Shown here piece by piece: positions 16,568 through 25,200 of a DNA stretch of 42,830 nucleotides. Within the stretch, counting starts at the first letter, position 1. Each line of letters starts with the position of its first letter. The DNA comes from a bacterium (GTDB lineage Bacteria > Myxococcota_A > UBA9042): assembly GCA_030425545.1 (NCBI GenBank), contig JAUIAC010000017.1, positions 1-42,830 of the forward strand. The letters are read 5' to 3'. Both the position numbers and the translations under genes were made by a program. The notes beneath the pieces are model-generated. The model saw only the letters and a program-made list of their open reading frames with translations. It had not been told where the DNA came from and searched no databases.

Positions 16568-17899
16568 CTAGGGACCGCAGGCGCCCTTGGACTTGACCAC
16601 CACGCCCTGGACCGCGGCGCAGCTGGCGTTGGTGTACGCCTTCCCGTCGCAGCCACACACCTGGTCCAGGACGCCGGTGCACGCGGTTGCGGGCGGCTTG
16701 TTGAAGCAGATGCCCTGTGTGCCGCACTGCCCCTGCGGCACCGCGCAGTACATGCCCACCGGGCAGGAGTTGGCGCCCTCTGTGCAGGTGTTGGAGCCGC
16801 ACTGGCCCGCCTGCTTCATGTTCTGCTTGGCCTTGCTGAGCTCGCACGGGTTGCCGTAGGTCTTGCCGTCGCAGCCACACACCGGCGCGCTGCTGTTGTC
16901 GCACACCACCGGGATCTTCTCGCACTCGCCGTCGCCGACACAGGCGATGGGGTTGGTGCTCAGCGTCTTGCAGTACGTGCCCGCGCCACAACCTGTGGGC
17001 TTGCCCGCCGGACCCACCTTGCAGGGCGTGACCGTCGTGCTTGGCGCGCAGGCGCCAGCGTGCTTCTTGCTCACCTTGGCCTTCTGCCGAAAGCACGCGT
17101 TGGGGTAGGTGTTACCGTCGCAACCGCACTCCGCTGTGCCGCCGTCGGGGCACACGGCGGGCACCTTCACGCAGATGCCGGCGTCGGACGCCTCGCACCC
17201 GTTGACGTCGCACTGCTCGGAGATGTCGCAGAACTTTCCGGTGTTGCCCGCGCACGGCTTGGCCACCGTCGTGGGGCAGGTGCCGCCCGACTTCACGGTC
17301 ACCGTGGCCTTCTGCGCCTCGCACGGGTTGGCGTAGTCCTTGCCGTCACAGCCACACACAGGCTGGGTCGACGGGGGACACGTGCCGACCGTGGGCTTGC
17401 AGGTCCCGCTCACCCAGCCCGTGCACCCGCCCGTGTTGCCCACGCAGACCTGACCGACTGGACAGAGCGTTGGCGCGGGCCCCTTCTCGGCGTCATAGGC
17501 GCAGGGCTTTGGCGGGGTGAACGTGTCGGCAGCGCCGGTGTCCTCCGTACCCGTGTCGGCGGAGCCCGCGTCTGGACTGCCGGCGTCTGCAGCGCCTGTG
17601 TCCACCGGCGCGGTCGAGTCCGCCGCAGCCACGTCGCCCCCGCCCGCGCTGTCGACACCCGCACCGCTGGTGTCGATGCCGGACGCGCCGGTGTCGCTGG
17701 CTACACCGGCGTCGGCCACCGTGATCGGCACAAAGGTCTGAGACTTGCTGCCGCATCCTGCCAGGCCGACGAGCAGCAGCGCCATGGCCCAGCGCGGCGC
17801 GCTGGGGTGAGCGCCGCCCTCAACGAGACGAAGGCGTGTGGCGGCGGATCCGCTCAGGCAGACGAGACGGACACGGCGGGGTAGACGTGCGCTGGGCAT
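16568..17899 (-). CDS. Lipoprotein with four Kazal-like protease inhibitor domains
   Basis: A 443-residue lipoprotein. The start at 17899 has GGGAG five bases upstream and gives an unusually long basic N-region before MALLLVGLAGC (lipobox Cys49); a start at 17786 would give a normal signal. Residues to about 125 are an Asp/Thr/Gly/Ala/Ser linker. Four Kazal-type units follow, each with a V/ECGCDGxxYxNxC core: CGCDGKDYANPC, CGCDGNTYPNACF, CGCDGKTYGNPC and CGCDGKAYTNASC. Between them are other Cys-rich segments (for example CPVGMYCAVPQGQCG). Kazal domains block serine proteases, so surface protection against proteases of prey, rivals or the cell itself is a fair inference. The 68-residue membrane protein lies just upstream. 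Confidence 0.88.
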   Translation of the reverse strand: MPSARLPRRVRLVCLSGSAATRLRLVEGGAHPSAPRWAMALLLVGLAGCGSKSQTFVPITVADAGVASDTGASGIDTSGAGVDSAGGGDVAAADSTAPVDTGAADAGSPDAGSADTGTEDTGAADTFTPPKPCAYDAEKGPAPTLCPVGQVCVGNTGGCTGWVSGTCKPTVGTCPPSTQPVCGCDGKDYANPCEAQKATVTVKSGGTCPTTVAKPCAGNTGKFCDISEQCDVNGCEASDAGICVKVPAVCPDGGTAECGCDGNTYPNACFRQKAKVSKKHAGACAPSTTVTPCKVGPAGKPTGCGAGTYCKTLSTNPIACVGDGECEKIPVVCDNSSAPVCGCDGKTYGNPCELSKAKQNMKQAGQCGSNTCTEGANSCPVGMYCAVPQGQCGTQGICFNKPPATACTGVLDQVCGCDGKAYTNASCAAVQGVVVKSKGACGP

Positions 17900-17969
17900 G
17901 GGGGCTCCCGGGGTCTGTGGACGCGAGCAGCATAGGCGTCCCGCCCGGTGCGCAGCAACAAGCCGCCGG

Positions 17970-18176
17970 CTACGCGCCCTCGTCAGCGCTGTCAGGGGCG
18001 CCCGTAGCGACCGCAGCGGCGGGCAGCGCCGACGGTCCAGCGGGCAGCTCCACCTGCACTCCAGTGGCGGACTCGCTCGGGTCGATGGCCTCGCGACACA
18101 CCCACCCAAGCATCGCGGGCAGCACCACGGCGAGCAGCGCGAGAGCGAGGCGGCTGGGTCGCTTGAGTTCGGCCAT
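17970..18176 (-). CDS. Small single-span membrane protein, unknown
   Basis: The 68-residue product begins MAELKRPSRLALALLAVVLP and has one hydrophobic segment (about residues 10-27), followed by a short Glu/Ser/Ala-rich tail. The ATG at 18176 has GGAGGG at five bases. The longer frame upstream is out of character. It lies 70 bases upstream of the Kazal lipoprotein on the same strand and may share its transcript. No family was recognised. Confidence 0.6.
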   Translation of the reverse strand: MAELKRPSRLALALLAVVLPAMLGWVCREAIDPSESATGVQVELPAGPSALPAAAVATGAPDSADEGA

Positions 18177-18516
18177 GGGATCCCTCCGTGCGCGACCGAC
18201 GGCCGCGGCGCGTGTGGAAGGGGTGCAAGGACCGCGCCACCACGCCGCCACCGCTGCGTGCGCGCACGTCACACCGCGCCAGCGCGGGTGCCAAACGCGA
18301 GACGCGAGCCCATCGAGCTGGTGACGGCGGCGGCGGGAGCGCGCCCAGGTTCACGACGTCAGGGACGCGGGGCGGCGTCGACCCTGATCGCGCCGCCCTG
18401 GCCGCGCCGCGGGGATCTGCGGTCGTGCCGTGAACAGACTGATCTTTCAGCACTTCTTGCGCTGACATGAAGATCATGGTGGGCCAGGGCCTAGTCGGAG
18501 TGGACTGGTCGGGGGG
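18177..18516. other. Intergenic region between the MscS-type gene and the small membrane protein
   Basis: No gene is supported here. A less G/C-rich patch at about 18429-18480 contains a 6-bp hairpin (CAGCGC/GTGCTG with a 5-base loop) and could hold the terminator of the channel gene or the promoter of the small membrane protein; neither is clear. A 161-codon minus-strand frame through this region has a plausible first 20 codons but is then plainly a shadow frame. Confidence 0.35.
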
Positions 18517-20391
18517 CTACTCCGCGGGCTTCTGCCAGACGACCCGCTGCGGGAAGGGGATCTCGATGCCGGCAGCGTCGAAGCCGAGCTTGAGTCGCCG
18601 GTTGAGCTCACGGCCCGCGGCCCACTGGTCGCCTGCGCGCGTCTTGGCGGTGACCCGCACGTTGACCGACGAGTCGGCCAGCGCGGTGACGCCGACCCAG
18701 GCCGGCTGCTCCATGAGCCGGTCGGACCAGGCCTCGTCGGCGAACATCTCCTCGGCGACCTTCTCGACGGCCTGCTGCACGGTCGTCAGGTCTGCGTCGT
18801 AGGCGACGCCCACCTCGACCACGGCGCGCGACCAGTCGCGGGTCATGTTGGTCACCGCGCTGATCGAGCCGTTCGGCACCGCGTGCAGGTCGCCGTTGGC
18901 CTGGCGGACCCAGGTCGACCGAATCGTGATCTTCTCGACCGAGCCGGTCTTGCCCGCGATCTCCACCACGTCGCCGACCGCGAACTGGTTCTCGAGCAAG
19001 ATGAAGAAGCCGTTGACCACGTCGCGCACGAGGTTCTGGCTGCCAAAGGACACGGCCAGACCCAGGATGGCGACCGAGCCCAGCAGCGGGCCGGTGTCGA
19101 CGCCGATCTGCTCCAGCGCGAGCAGGGCCGCGACCACGAAGAGGGTGATGCGCGCGACGCTCGAGAACACGGTCGCCAGGGTCACGGCGCGCTGGTCGTC
19201 GTCGTTGGGGTCGTCGGGATCGCCCTCGGCGCGCCGGAGCCACTCGGCAGCCGTGCGGGCGACGAGCCGCAGACACGCCTTCAAGCCCAGGAACACGGCG
19301 ATGAGGCCAATGGCGATGCGCCACGCCCGGTTGAGGAACCACGTCACCACAGTGTCGCCCGTGGCCTTGGCCCAGGTGCGCACGCCGCTGTCACTCTCGA
19401 GCTGCTTGGTGAGCTGGGCGATGCGCTCGTTGCGGAACTTGATCTGAGAGCGGGTCAACCCCGCCTCGACCTTGCGCGCGCGCTCACGTGCGCCCTCGAG
19501 GCGCGCCTCGCGCTGCAGCGCGTCCACCTTGGGGTTGGCCTTCTCGTCCAGGTGTTGCCACGTGCTCAACCAGGGCGCAGTGCTGGTGTTGGGGCCGCGG
19601 ACCTGGGAGCTGGCCAGGGCGTGCTCCTGCTCGGCGAGCTCGACGTCGCGGCGCAGCGCGGCGAGCAGGATCTGCTCGGACTCGAGCTGATCCTCGATGA
19701 GCTTCACGTCCTTCTGCGCCTGGCTGCGCTTGGAGGTCTGCAGGTCGATGCGGCGCCGCAGGTCGCTCAGGTGCTCCTCGCGCACCTCGTAGGGCGTCGG
19801 CTCGTCGTTGCGCACCTTGGTGGACGCCGACTTCTTGTCGTCCGGCTCCAGCAGCGACTCCAGCCGCTCCTCCAGGGCGTCGCGCTCCCGCTCGATGGCC
19901 TTGAGGTAGCTGTCTTGGTTCACGCCCTTGGCCTTGGCCAGGGACTCCCACTGCCGCAGGGGCTCGGACCAGGACTTGGGCAGCTTGGCCGCGTCGATGG
20001 CCGCCGCGAGGGTGCCGGCCGTCTTGGCCTGCTTGGTCCAGTAGGTCTTCCACTCGCGGTTGGAGAAGGTCTTGTCGCCCAGCACACGCAGCCGCGCCTT
20101 GAGCGCCGCGTCCTGCTCCGTGGGACCCGACGCCTTCTTCTCCGCGAAGAGGCTCACCAGCTTGGGGGTGCTGGCGACGGCCTTGGTCCACGCAGCGAGC
20201 GCCGTCTGCACGCTCGGAGGCAGGCTCGAGCCCCCCTGGGTGACCGTCGCGGCCGCGGGCAGCCCGGCAGGACGAGCCAGCGCAGTCGAGCCCAACGCCG
20301 TGGCGAACAGGGCCGTCGCGACGAGCGTGGCGGCCGCGGCGCGGCCTCGGGCTGTGGGCAGGTGAGCGGGGCGAGGGGAGCGAGCGAACAT
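18517..20391 (-). CDS. Large MscS-family mechanosensitive channel with periplasmic coiled-coil domain
   Basis: A 624-residue MscS-type channel. A signal peptide (cleavage near ALGSTALA, residue 39) is followed by a large periplasmic part of about 300 residues, rich in Lys/Glu/Arg and probably coiled coil (for example ERERDALEERLESLLEPDDK). A membrane helix near residue 345 (WRIAIGLIAVFLGLKACL) and two more lead to the pore helix with GSVAILGLAVSFGSQNLVRD at about 430-450, then the beta domain (VGDVVEIAGKTGSVEKITIR) and the C-terminal alpha/beta domain. It should open under membrane tension and release solutes at hypo-osmotic shock. Small MscS has 286 residues, so this is the KefA/YnaI-like long type. 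Start 20391 has GGAGG six bases upstream. Confidence 0.93.
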   Translation of the reverse strand: MFARSPRPAHLPTARGRAAAATLVATALFATALGSTALARPAGLPAAATVTQGGSSLPPSVQTALAAWTKAVASTPKLVSLFAEKKASGPTEQDAALKARLRVLGDKTFSNREWKTYWTKQAKTAGTLAAAIDAAKLPKSWSEPLRQWESLAKAKGVNQDSYLKAIERERDALEERLESLLEPDDKKSASTKVRNDEPTPYEVREEHLSDLRRRIDLQTSKRSQAQKDVKLIEDQLESEQILLAALRRDVELAEQEHALASSQVRGPNTSTAPWLSTWQHLDEKANPKVDALQREARLEGARERARKVEAGLTRSQIKFRNERIAQLTKQLESDSGVRTWAKATGDTVVTWFLNRAWRIAIGLIAVFLGLKACLRLVARTAAEWLRRAEGDPDDPNDDDQRAVTLATVFSSVARITLFVVAALLALEQIGVDTGPLLGSVAILGLAVSFGSQNLVRDVVNGFFILLENQFAVGDVVEIAGKTGSVEKITIRSTWVRQANGDLHAVPNGSISAVTNMTRDWSRAVVEVGVAYDADLTTVQQAVEKVAEEMFADEAWSDRLMEQPAWVGVTALADSSVNVRVTAKTRAGDQWAAGRELNRRLKLGFDAAGIEIPFPQRVVWQKPAE

Positions 20392-20497
20392 CGGGAGCCT
20401 CCGTGGCGGGGAGGCGCCCATAGACCTTGAGAGGCGTTCAAGTCAAGCGATGATCAGCAGTTGCGTCGCCGCCGCTGTCCTGCCGCGCGCCGTGAAC

Positions 20498-21961
20498 TCA
20501 AGGAAAGGCGCCGAGCGCGCGCCACACAGCCCCCTGCTCACTGCCGATGTGCAGATGTCCGCCCCACCAGGCCACCGCGGTGGGCCGGTCGCCTGAGGGG
20601 AAGGCGAGCAGCTGCGTCCAGGCCTTGCGGTCCGGGCTGACCCACACCTTCACGGCCCAGGTGTCGCCCGCCTTCTTCGCCGGCCAGGCGGCGCCGTCAT
20701 GGGTCAGCAGCAGCGTCTCGCCGCTCTTGGGGTCGATGTTGGCGTCGATGACGAAGGCGTCTTTCAGCCCGAGCGGCGTGGCGCTGTCGGCGTCGGTCAC
20801 CGACCAGGCCTCCAGCTTCTGCGGTGTCTGCAGCACGTCCACGCCCGTGACGACGCCACCGCCTTTTCCGTCGGGCCAGCAGCCGACGACGAACACGTTC
20901 TTCAGCGGGTGGGTCGGCGCGAGCGGCACGACCTCCGCCTTGCCCGCCTTGAAGGTGGCCGCGCCGTTGGGCAGCTCGGAGAGCTTGCCCTGGCCGTTGA
21001 TCTTGTAGCCGAACACCAGGAGGCCCTGGCTTGTGGGCATCATGTGGACCCAGCGGGCGTCGCCGGTGCCGTTGTTCCAGCTCTGCGCCGCGATGTCGAA
21101 GCTGGCGCCGTCGTCGGTGCTCCGCCAGAGGTGGGCGTAGATGTCGCCCTCTTTCCACTGCGCCTGGGTCGCGCCGGACCCCACCGCCCAGAGCGCGCCG
21201 TCGTAGCGCGTGACGTCGTGCACGTGGACCCCGCCTTGCACCGTGCGGCGCTTGACCCACGACGCCTTCGGCTTGAGCTGGAAGACGTTGCCGAGCCAGC
21301 CGTCTTGCATCGCGTCGACGCCCGCCACCCAGAGCTCGTCGCCCAGACGCCGGTACCGCTCGATCTGCTCCTCGGTGCTCGTGAACTCGTCCTGGGTGGT
21401 GGTGGCCTTCGGCGAGGTGAACGCGCGCATGGCGACGTCGAACACGTCGCCGAGGTTCTTGTCGGCGTCGCCGTAGCCGACGTAGAGCCGGCCGTCGTAG
21501 ACGAAGAGGTCGTGCACCTCGCGCTTGAAACTCCACGTCTGGAGCGCCTTGTAGCTCGCGTCGATGTAGTCCTTGATCGGCTCGGCCCAAGGCTTGGGCA
21601 CGCCATAGGTCAGCTTGGACGGGGCGCTCGCGGTGGCGGGGTCCGGCCCCGCGACGCCGGTGTCCGACTGCGCGGCGTCCTTCGCGGCGCTGTCGGCCGC
21701 CGCGCTGTCGCCCACGGCGTCCGCAGCGCTGGCGTCCGCCGGCCCCGTGTCTGGCGTGACGTCCTGGTCCCCGCCGGTGTTGACGTCGGCCGCTGTGTCG
21801 CCACCGTCGTCTGCGTCTGCGTCTTCGCCGCAGCCAAACGTCACCGAACAGAGCAGGGCGGCGAGCGCGCACGCCAGCCTCAGCCCGGGCCCGCGGCGCA
21901 CGGCAACGTCGAGGGAGGCAGACGCGATCTGCGCTGCGGCGCGGCTGGGTCGAGGGTGCAT
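20498..21961 (-). CDS. Lipoprotein with a beta-propeller-like body (Asp-box motifs)
   Basis: A 487-residue lipoprotein. The ATG at 21961 has GGAGG four bases upstream; a long basic N-region precedes the hydrophobic core that ends in SVTFGC (Cys44). An Asp/Ala/Ser/Thr-rich linker follows to about residue 115. The body contains repeated strand pairs such as VHDLFVYDGRLYVGYGDA, VHDVTRYDGALWAVGSGA and AVAWWGGHLHIGSEQGAVW, and Asp-box-like segments (STDDGASFDIAAQ, SPDRKAWTQL), which together suggest a six- or seven-bladed propeller of the sialidase/BNR kind. No catalytic residues are evident, so binding rather than hydrolysis seems likely. Its gene is divergent from the 1914-residue lipoprotein. 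Confidence 0.78.
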   Translation of the reverse strand: MHPRPSRAAAQIASASLDVAVRRGPGLRLACALAALLCSVTFGCGEDADADDGGDTAADVNTGGDQDVTPDTGPADASAADAVGDSAAADSAAKDAAQSDTGVAGPDPATASAPSKLTYGVPKPWAEPIKDYIDASYKALQTWSFKREVHDLFVYDGRLYVGYGDADKNLGDVFDVAMRAFTSPKATTTQDEFTSTEEQIERYRRLGDELWVAGVDAMQDGWLGNVFQLKPKASWVKRRTVQGGVHVHDVTRYDGALWAVGSGATQAQWKEGDIYAHLWRSTDDGASFDIAAQSWNNGTGDARWVHMMPTSQGLLVFGYKINGQGKLSELPNGAATFKAGKAEVVPLAPTHPLKNVFVVGCWPDGKGGGVVTGVDVLQTPQKLEAWSVTDADSATPLGLKDAFVIDANIDPKSGETLLLTHDGAAWPAKKAGDTWAVKVWVSPDRKAWTQLLAFPSGDRPTAVAWWGGHLHIGSEQGAVWRALGAFP

Positions 21962-22241
21962 GAGGCCTCCAGGTGGGGTCGCCGCCGGCGTGAGACGCGA
22001 CCGTGGTCTTGTCGCGATGCAAGCGCGTGAGCGCGCCACGCGCGAAACCGAGACGCACGTTGTGCCACGCCCGCACGGGCGACGCGAGCGGAAGGCGCTC
22101 GGCTCCCGCGGCGCCAACAGGGCATGCATGCCCCGGACTCCTGGCACGTGAAGGATTGTGCTTGCTGCAGATTCTGCGGCTTGTGTAGCTTCCGCGCGCT
22201 CGACCACCCACCTGGCCGCGCGACGCTCCGGAGAGTTGCTC
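21962..22241. promoter_or_regulatory. Shared upstream region of two divergent lipoprotein genes
   Basis: These 280 bases separate two divergent envelope genes and must hold both promoters unless transcription starts further away. I see no convincing -35/-10 pair, operator or riboswitch. A frame that extends the large lipoprotein gene upstream to 22158 is open but lacks a ribosome site. Confidence 0.4.
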
Positions 22242-25200
22242 ATGCTGAAGTCCCGAACCTGGCCCCACGCTCACCCGCACACGGGGCGTCCGCGCCACGC
22301 CTCGAGGCCCACGAGCGCACGCCCGCTCGGGGTCACGCTCCTGGCGCTCCTGCTCGCGCTGGCCGGCTGCGCGTCGCCTGCCGGGCAGACCGGCAACGGC
22401 AACATCTTCTCCGACGCCGGCACGGTGTTCGCGCCCGACGGCGGAGTCGCCGACGGCGGCGGCGCTTCGGACACGAGCGGCGGCGACGACGCTGCGGTGA
22501 CCGACACCGGGCCCGCCTGCACCAGCGCCTGCAAAGAGGGCGAGAAGCGCTGCGACGCTGCGAAGACGGGCGTCGAGGTGTGCGCCGACGGCAATGACGA
22601 CGGGTGCTACGAGTGGGGCGCAGCAACGGCGTGCGGCAAGAGCGCGGTCTGCGAGCAGGCCGCCTGCGTGACCCAGTGCCCCAAGGGCGCCTGCACGGTG
22701 AAGGGCACCAAGAAGTGCGGCCCCAGCGACGATGTGCTCGAGTGCGGCGACTTCGACAACGACGGCTGCAACGAGTGGGGCAAGAGCACGCCCTGCGGCG
22801 CCGGCAAGCTGTGCACGCAGGGCTTCTGTGCGGCGTCGTGCGTGTCGTCTTGCACCACGGTCGGCGCCAAGAAGTGCGACGGCAACAGCGTGGTCGAGTG
22901 CGGTGACCACAACCAGAACGGCTGCCTCAACTGGGGCAAGCCCGCCACGTGCGGCGCCAAGGTGTGCGCCAATGGCGCGTGCGAGGACAGCTGCAAGAAC
23001 GAGTGCACCACCGCGGGCGCCAAGACCTGCGACGGCAAGGGCACCAAGGAGTGCAAGGACTACAACAGCGACGGCTGCCTGACGTGGGGCTCGGTGGCGA
23101 ACTGCAAGCAGGACCAGGTCTGTTCGGCGGGCGCCTGCCTGGACCAGTGCAAGAGCGAGTGCACCGCGGTGGGCGCCAAGAAGTGCGACCTCGACAAGAT
23201 CGTGACGTGTGGGGACTACAACAGCGACGGCTGCCTCGAGTGGGGGACCCCCCTCGCCTGCGCCAAGCCGCTGGTGTGTCAGGGCGGGTTCTGCGCCACC
23301 TCGTGCAAGAACGACTGCACCGTCAAGGGCGCCAAGCAGTGCGACGTGGGCGGCGGCGTCGCGGTGTGTGACGACTACAACAAGGACGGCTGCCTCGAGT
23401 GGGGAACACCCGCGCCCTGCGCCAAGGGCACGGTGTGCAGCAACGGCCAGTGCGCCCTGAGCTGCACCGACGCCTGCAAGGCCAAGGGCAACACCCAGTG
23501 CGTGCCCGGCTCGACCACCAAGCTCCAGACCTGCGACGACTACAACAAGGACGGCTGCCTGGAGTGGGGCACGGCCACGTCGTGCGGCGCCGGGCTGGTG
23601 TGCAGCGCTGGCAAGTGCGCCCAGACCTGCTCGAACACCTGCGCCACCAAGGGCGAGAAGGCGTGTGACGGCAACGCGGTCAAGACCTGCGGCGACTACA
23701 ACACCGACGGCTGCCTGGAGTGGGGCACGCCGGCCGCGTGCGAGAGCTACGAGCTCTGCGTGGGCGCGCTATGCAAGCAGAAGCCCGCGCCCGCGAAGGT
23801 GGTCATCAGTGAGCTGCTCTACGACAGCGTGGGCAAGGACACGGAGGCCTTCGTGGAGCTGAAGGCGCCGGCGGGCACAGACCTCTCGGGCTTCACCCTC
23901 GTGGGCATCAACGGCGACGGCGGCGCGGTCTACAACGCCCTGGCGCTCAAGGGGAAGGTGGGTGGCGACGGCCTCTTCGTCATCGCCCACACCGCGGCCG
24001 GCAAGGCCACGGCCGACCAGGCGGACATGAAGAGCGACCTGGTGGACTTCCAGAACGGCCCGGACAGCGTGCAGGTGCGCTACGGCGGCACCGTGGTCGA
24101 CGCGGTCGGCTACGGCAGCTTCAGCGGCAAGCAGTTCGGCGGCGAGGGCACGCCCGCGCCGGACGTGGCGGCTGGTCACAGCCTCGCGCGCGACGCCAAG
24201 GGCACCGACACCGACAACAACAAGGCCGACTTCAAGGACGTCGCGGCGCCCACGCCGGGCACCGCGAACACGGCCGCCAACAAGCCCCCCGTGGCCAAGC
24301 TCAGCTGCCCCGGCAGCGCGTCTCCCGGCACGTTGGTCCAGCTCGACGCGAGCGGCTCGTACGATCCCGAAGGGCAGATCGATCAGTACACCTTCGACTT
24401 CGGCGACGGCTCCGCGCTGGTGAAGTCGGCCACGGCCAAGGTCAACCACACCTACCAGAAGTCCGGCACGTTCACCGTGAAGCTGACGGTCATCGACAAC
24501 GGCGGCGCCACCGACACGGCGACCTGCCTGATGGGCGTGAGCGCGACCAACAAGCCGCCCGTGGCCAAGCTCGTGTGCCCCGGCAGCGTGGCGCTGAACC
24601 AGACCTTCGCCGCAGACGCATCGGGCTCGTCCGACCCGGACGGGCTCATCGCCAAGTACGCGTTCGACATGGGCGACGGCAAGACCGTGCCGGCGGGCAC
24701 CGCGAGCAAGGCGAACCACGCCTACGCCAAGGCCGGCACTTACACGGTCACCGTGACGGTCACCGACGACAAGAGCGCCACGGCCAAGGCCACCTGCGTG
24801 GTGAAGGCGACGGCGGGCACACCCCCGACCGTCAACATCATCAAGCCCTTCGACGGCAAGCAGGTCACCCAGGGCGACAAGATCCCCGTCATCGTCGACG
24901 CGTCAGCGCCCCCGGGGAAGAACATCGCCAAGGTGGAGCTCTTCGCCGACGGCAAGAGCGTCGGCACCGACACCACGGCCCCCTACGAGTTTGCCTGGAC
25001 CGTGCCTGCGACGGCCAAGACCGGCAGCAAGGTCGTGCTCACGGCCACCGCCACCGACAGCGCGGCCACCCCCGGCACCAGCAAGCCCGTGAGCCTCCTG
25101 GTGGCCAACGACAAGCCCACGCTCAGCTTCACGGCGGTGGTCAGCGGCAAGCTCAAGGTCGTCGCCGACGCCAGCGGCTCCAGTGACACAGAGACCGACA

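Noticed and set aside
17992..18477. A 161-codon minus-strand frame upstream of the small membrane protein
   Set aside because: Only the first 20 codons look like protein; the remainder is Arg/Pro/Ala-rich and overlaps the well-supported 68-residue gene in another frame.
20697..22910. A 737-codon minus-strand frame across two lipoprotein genes
   Set aside because: Its Arg/Gly/His/Ala-rich composition is that of a shadow frame in high-GC DNA, and it contradicts the divergent genes there.
22518..23774. The 157-base repeats considered as a CRISPR array
   Set aside because: The units are in-frame coding repeats of a lipoprotein with diverged copies and no spacers.
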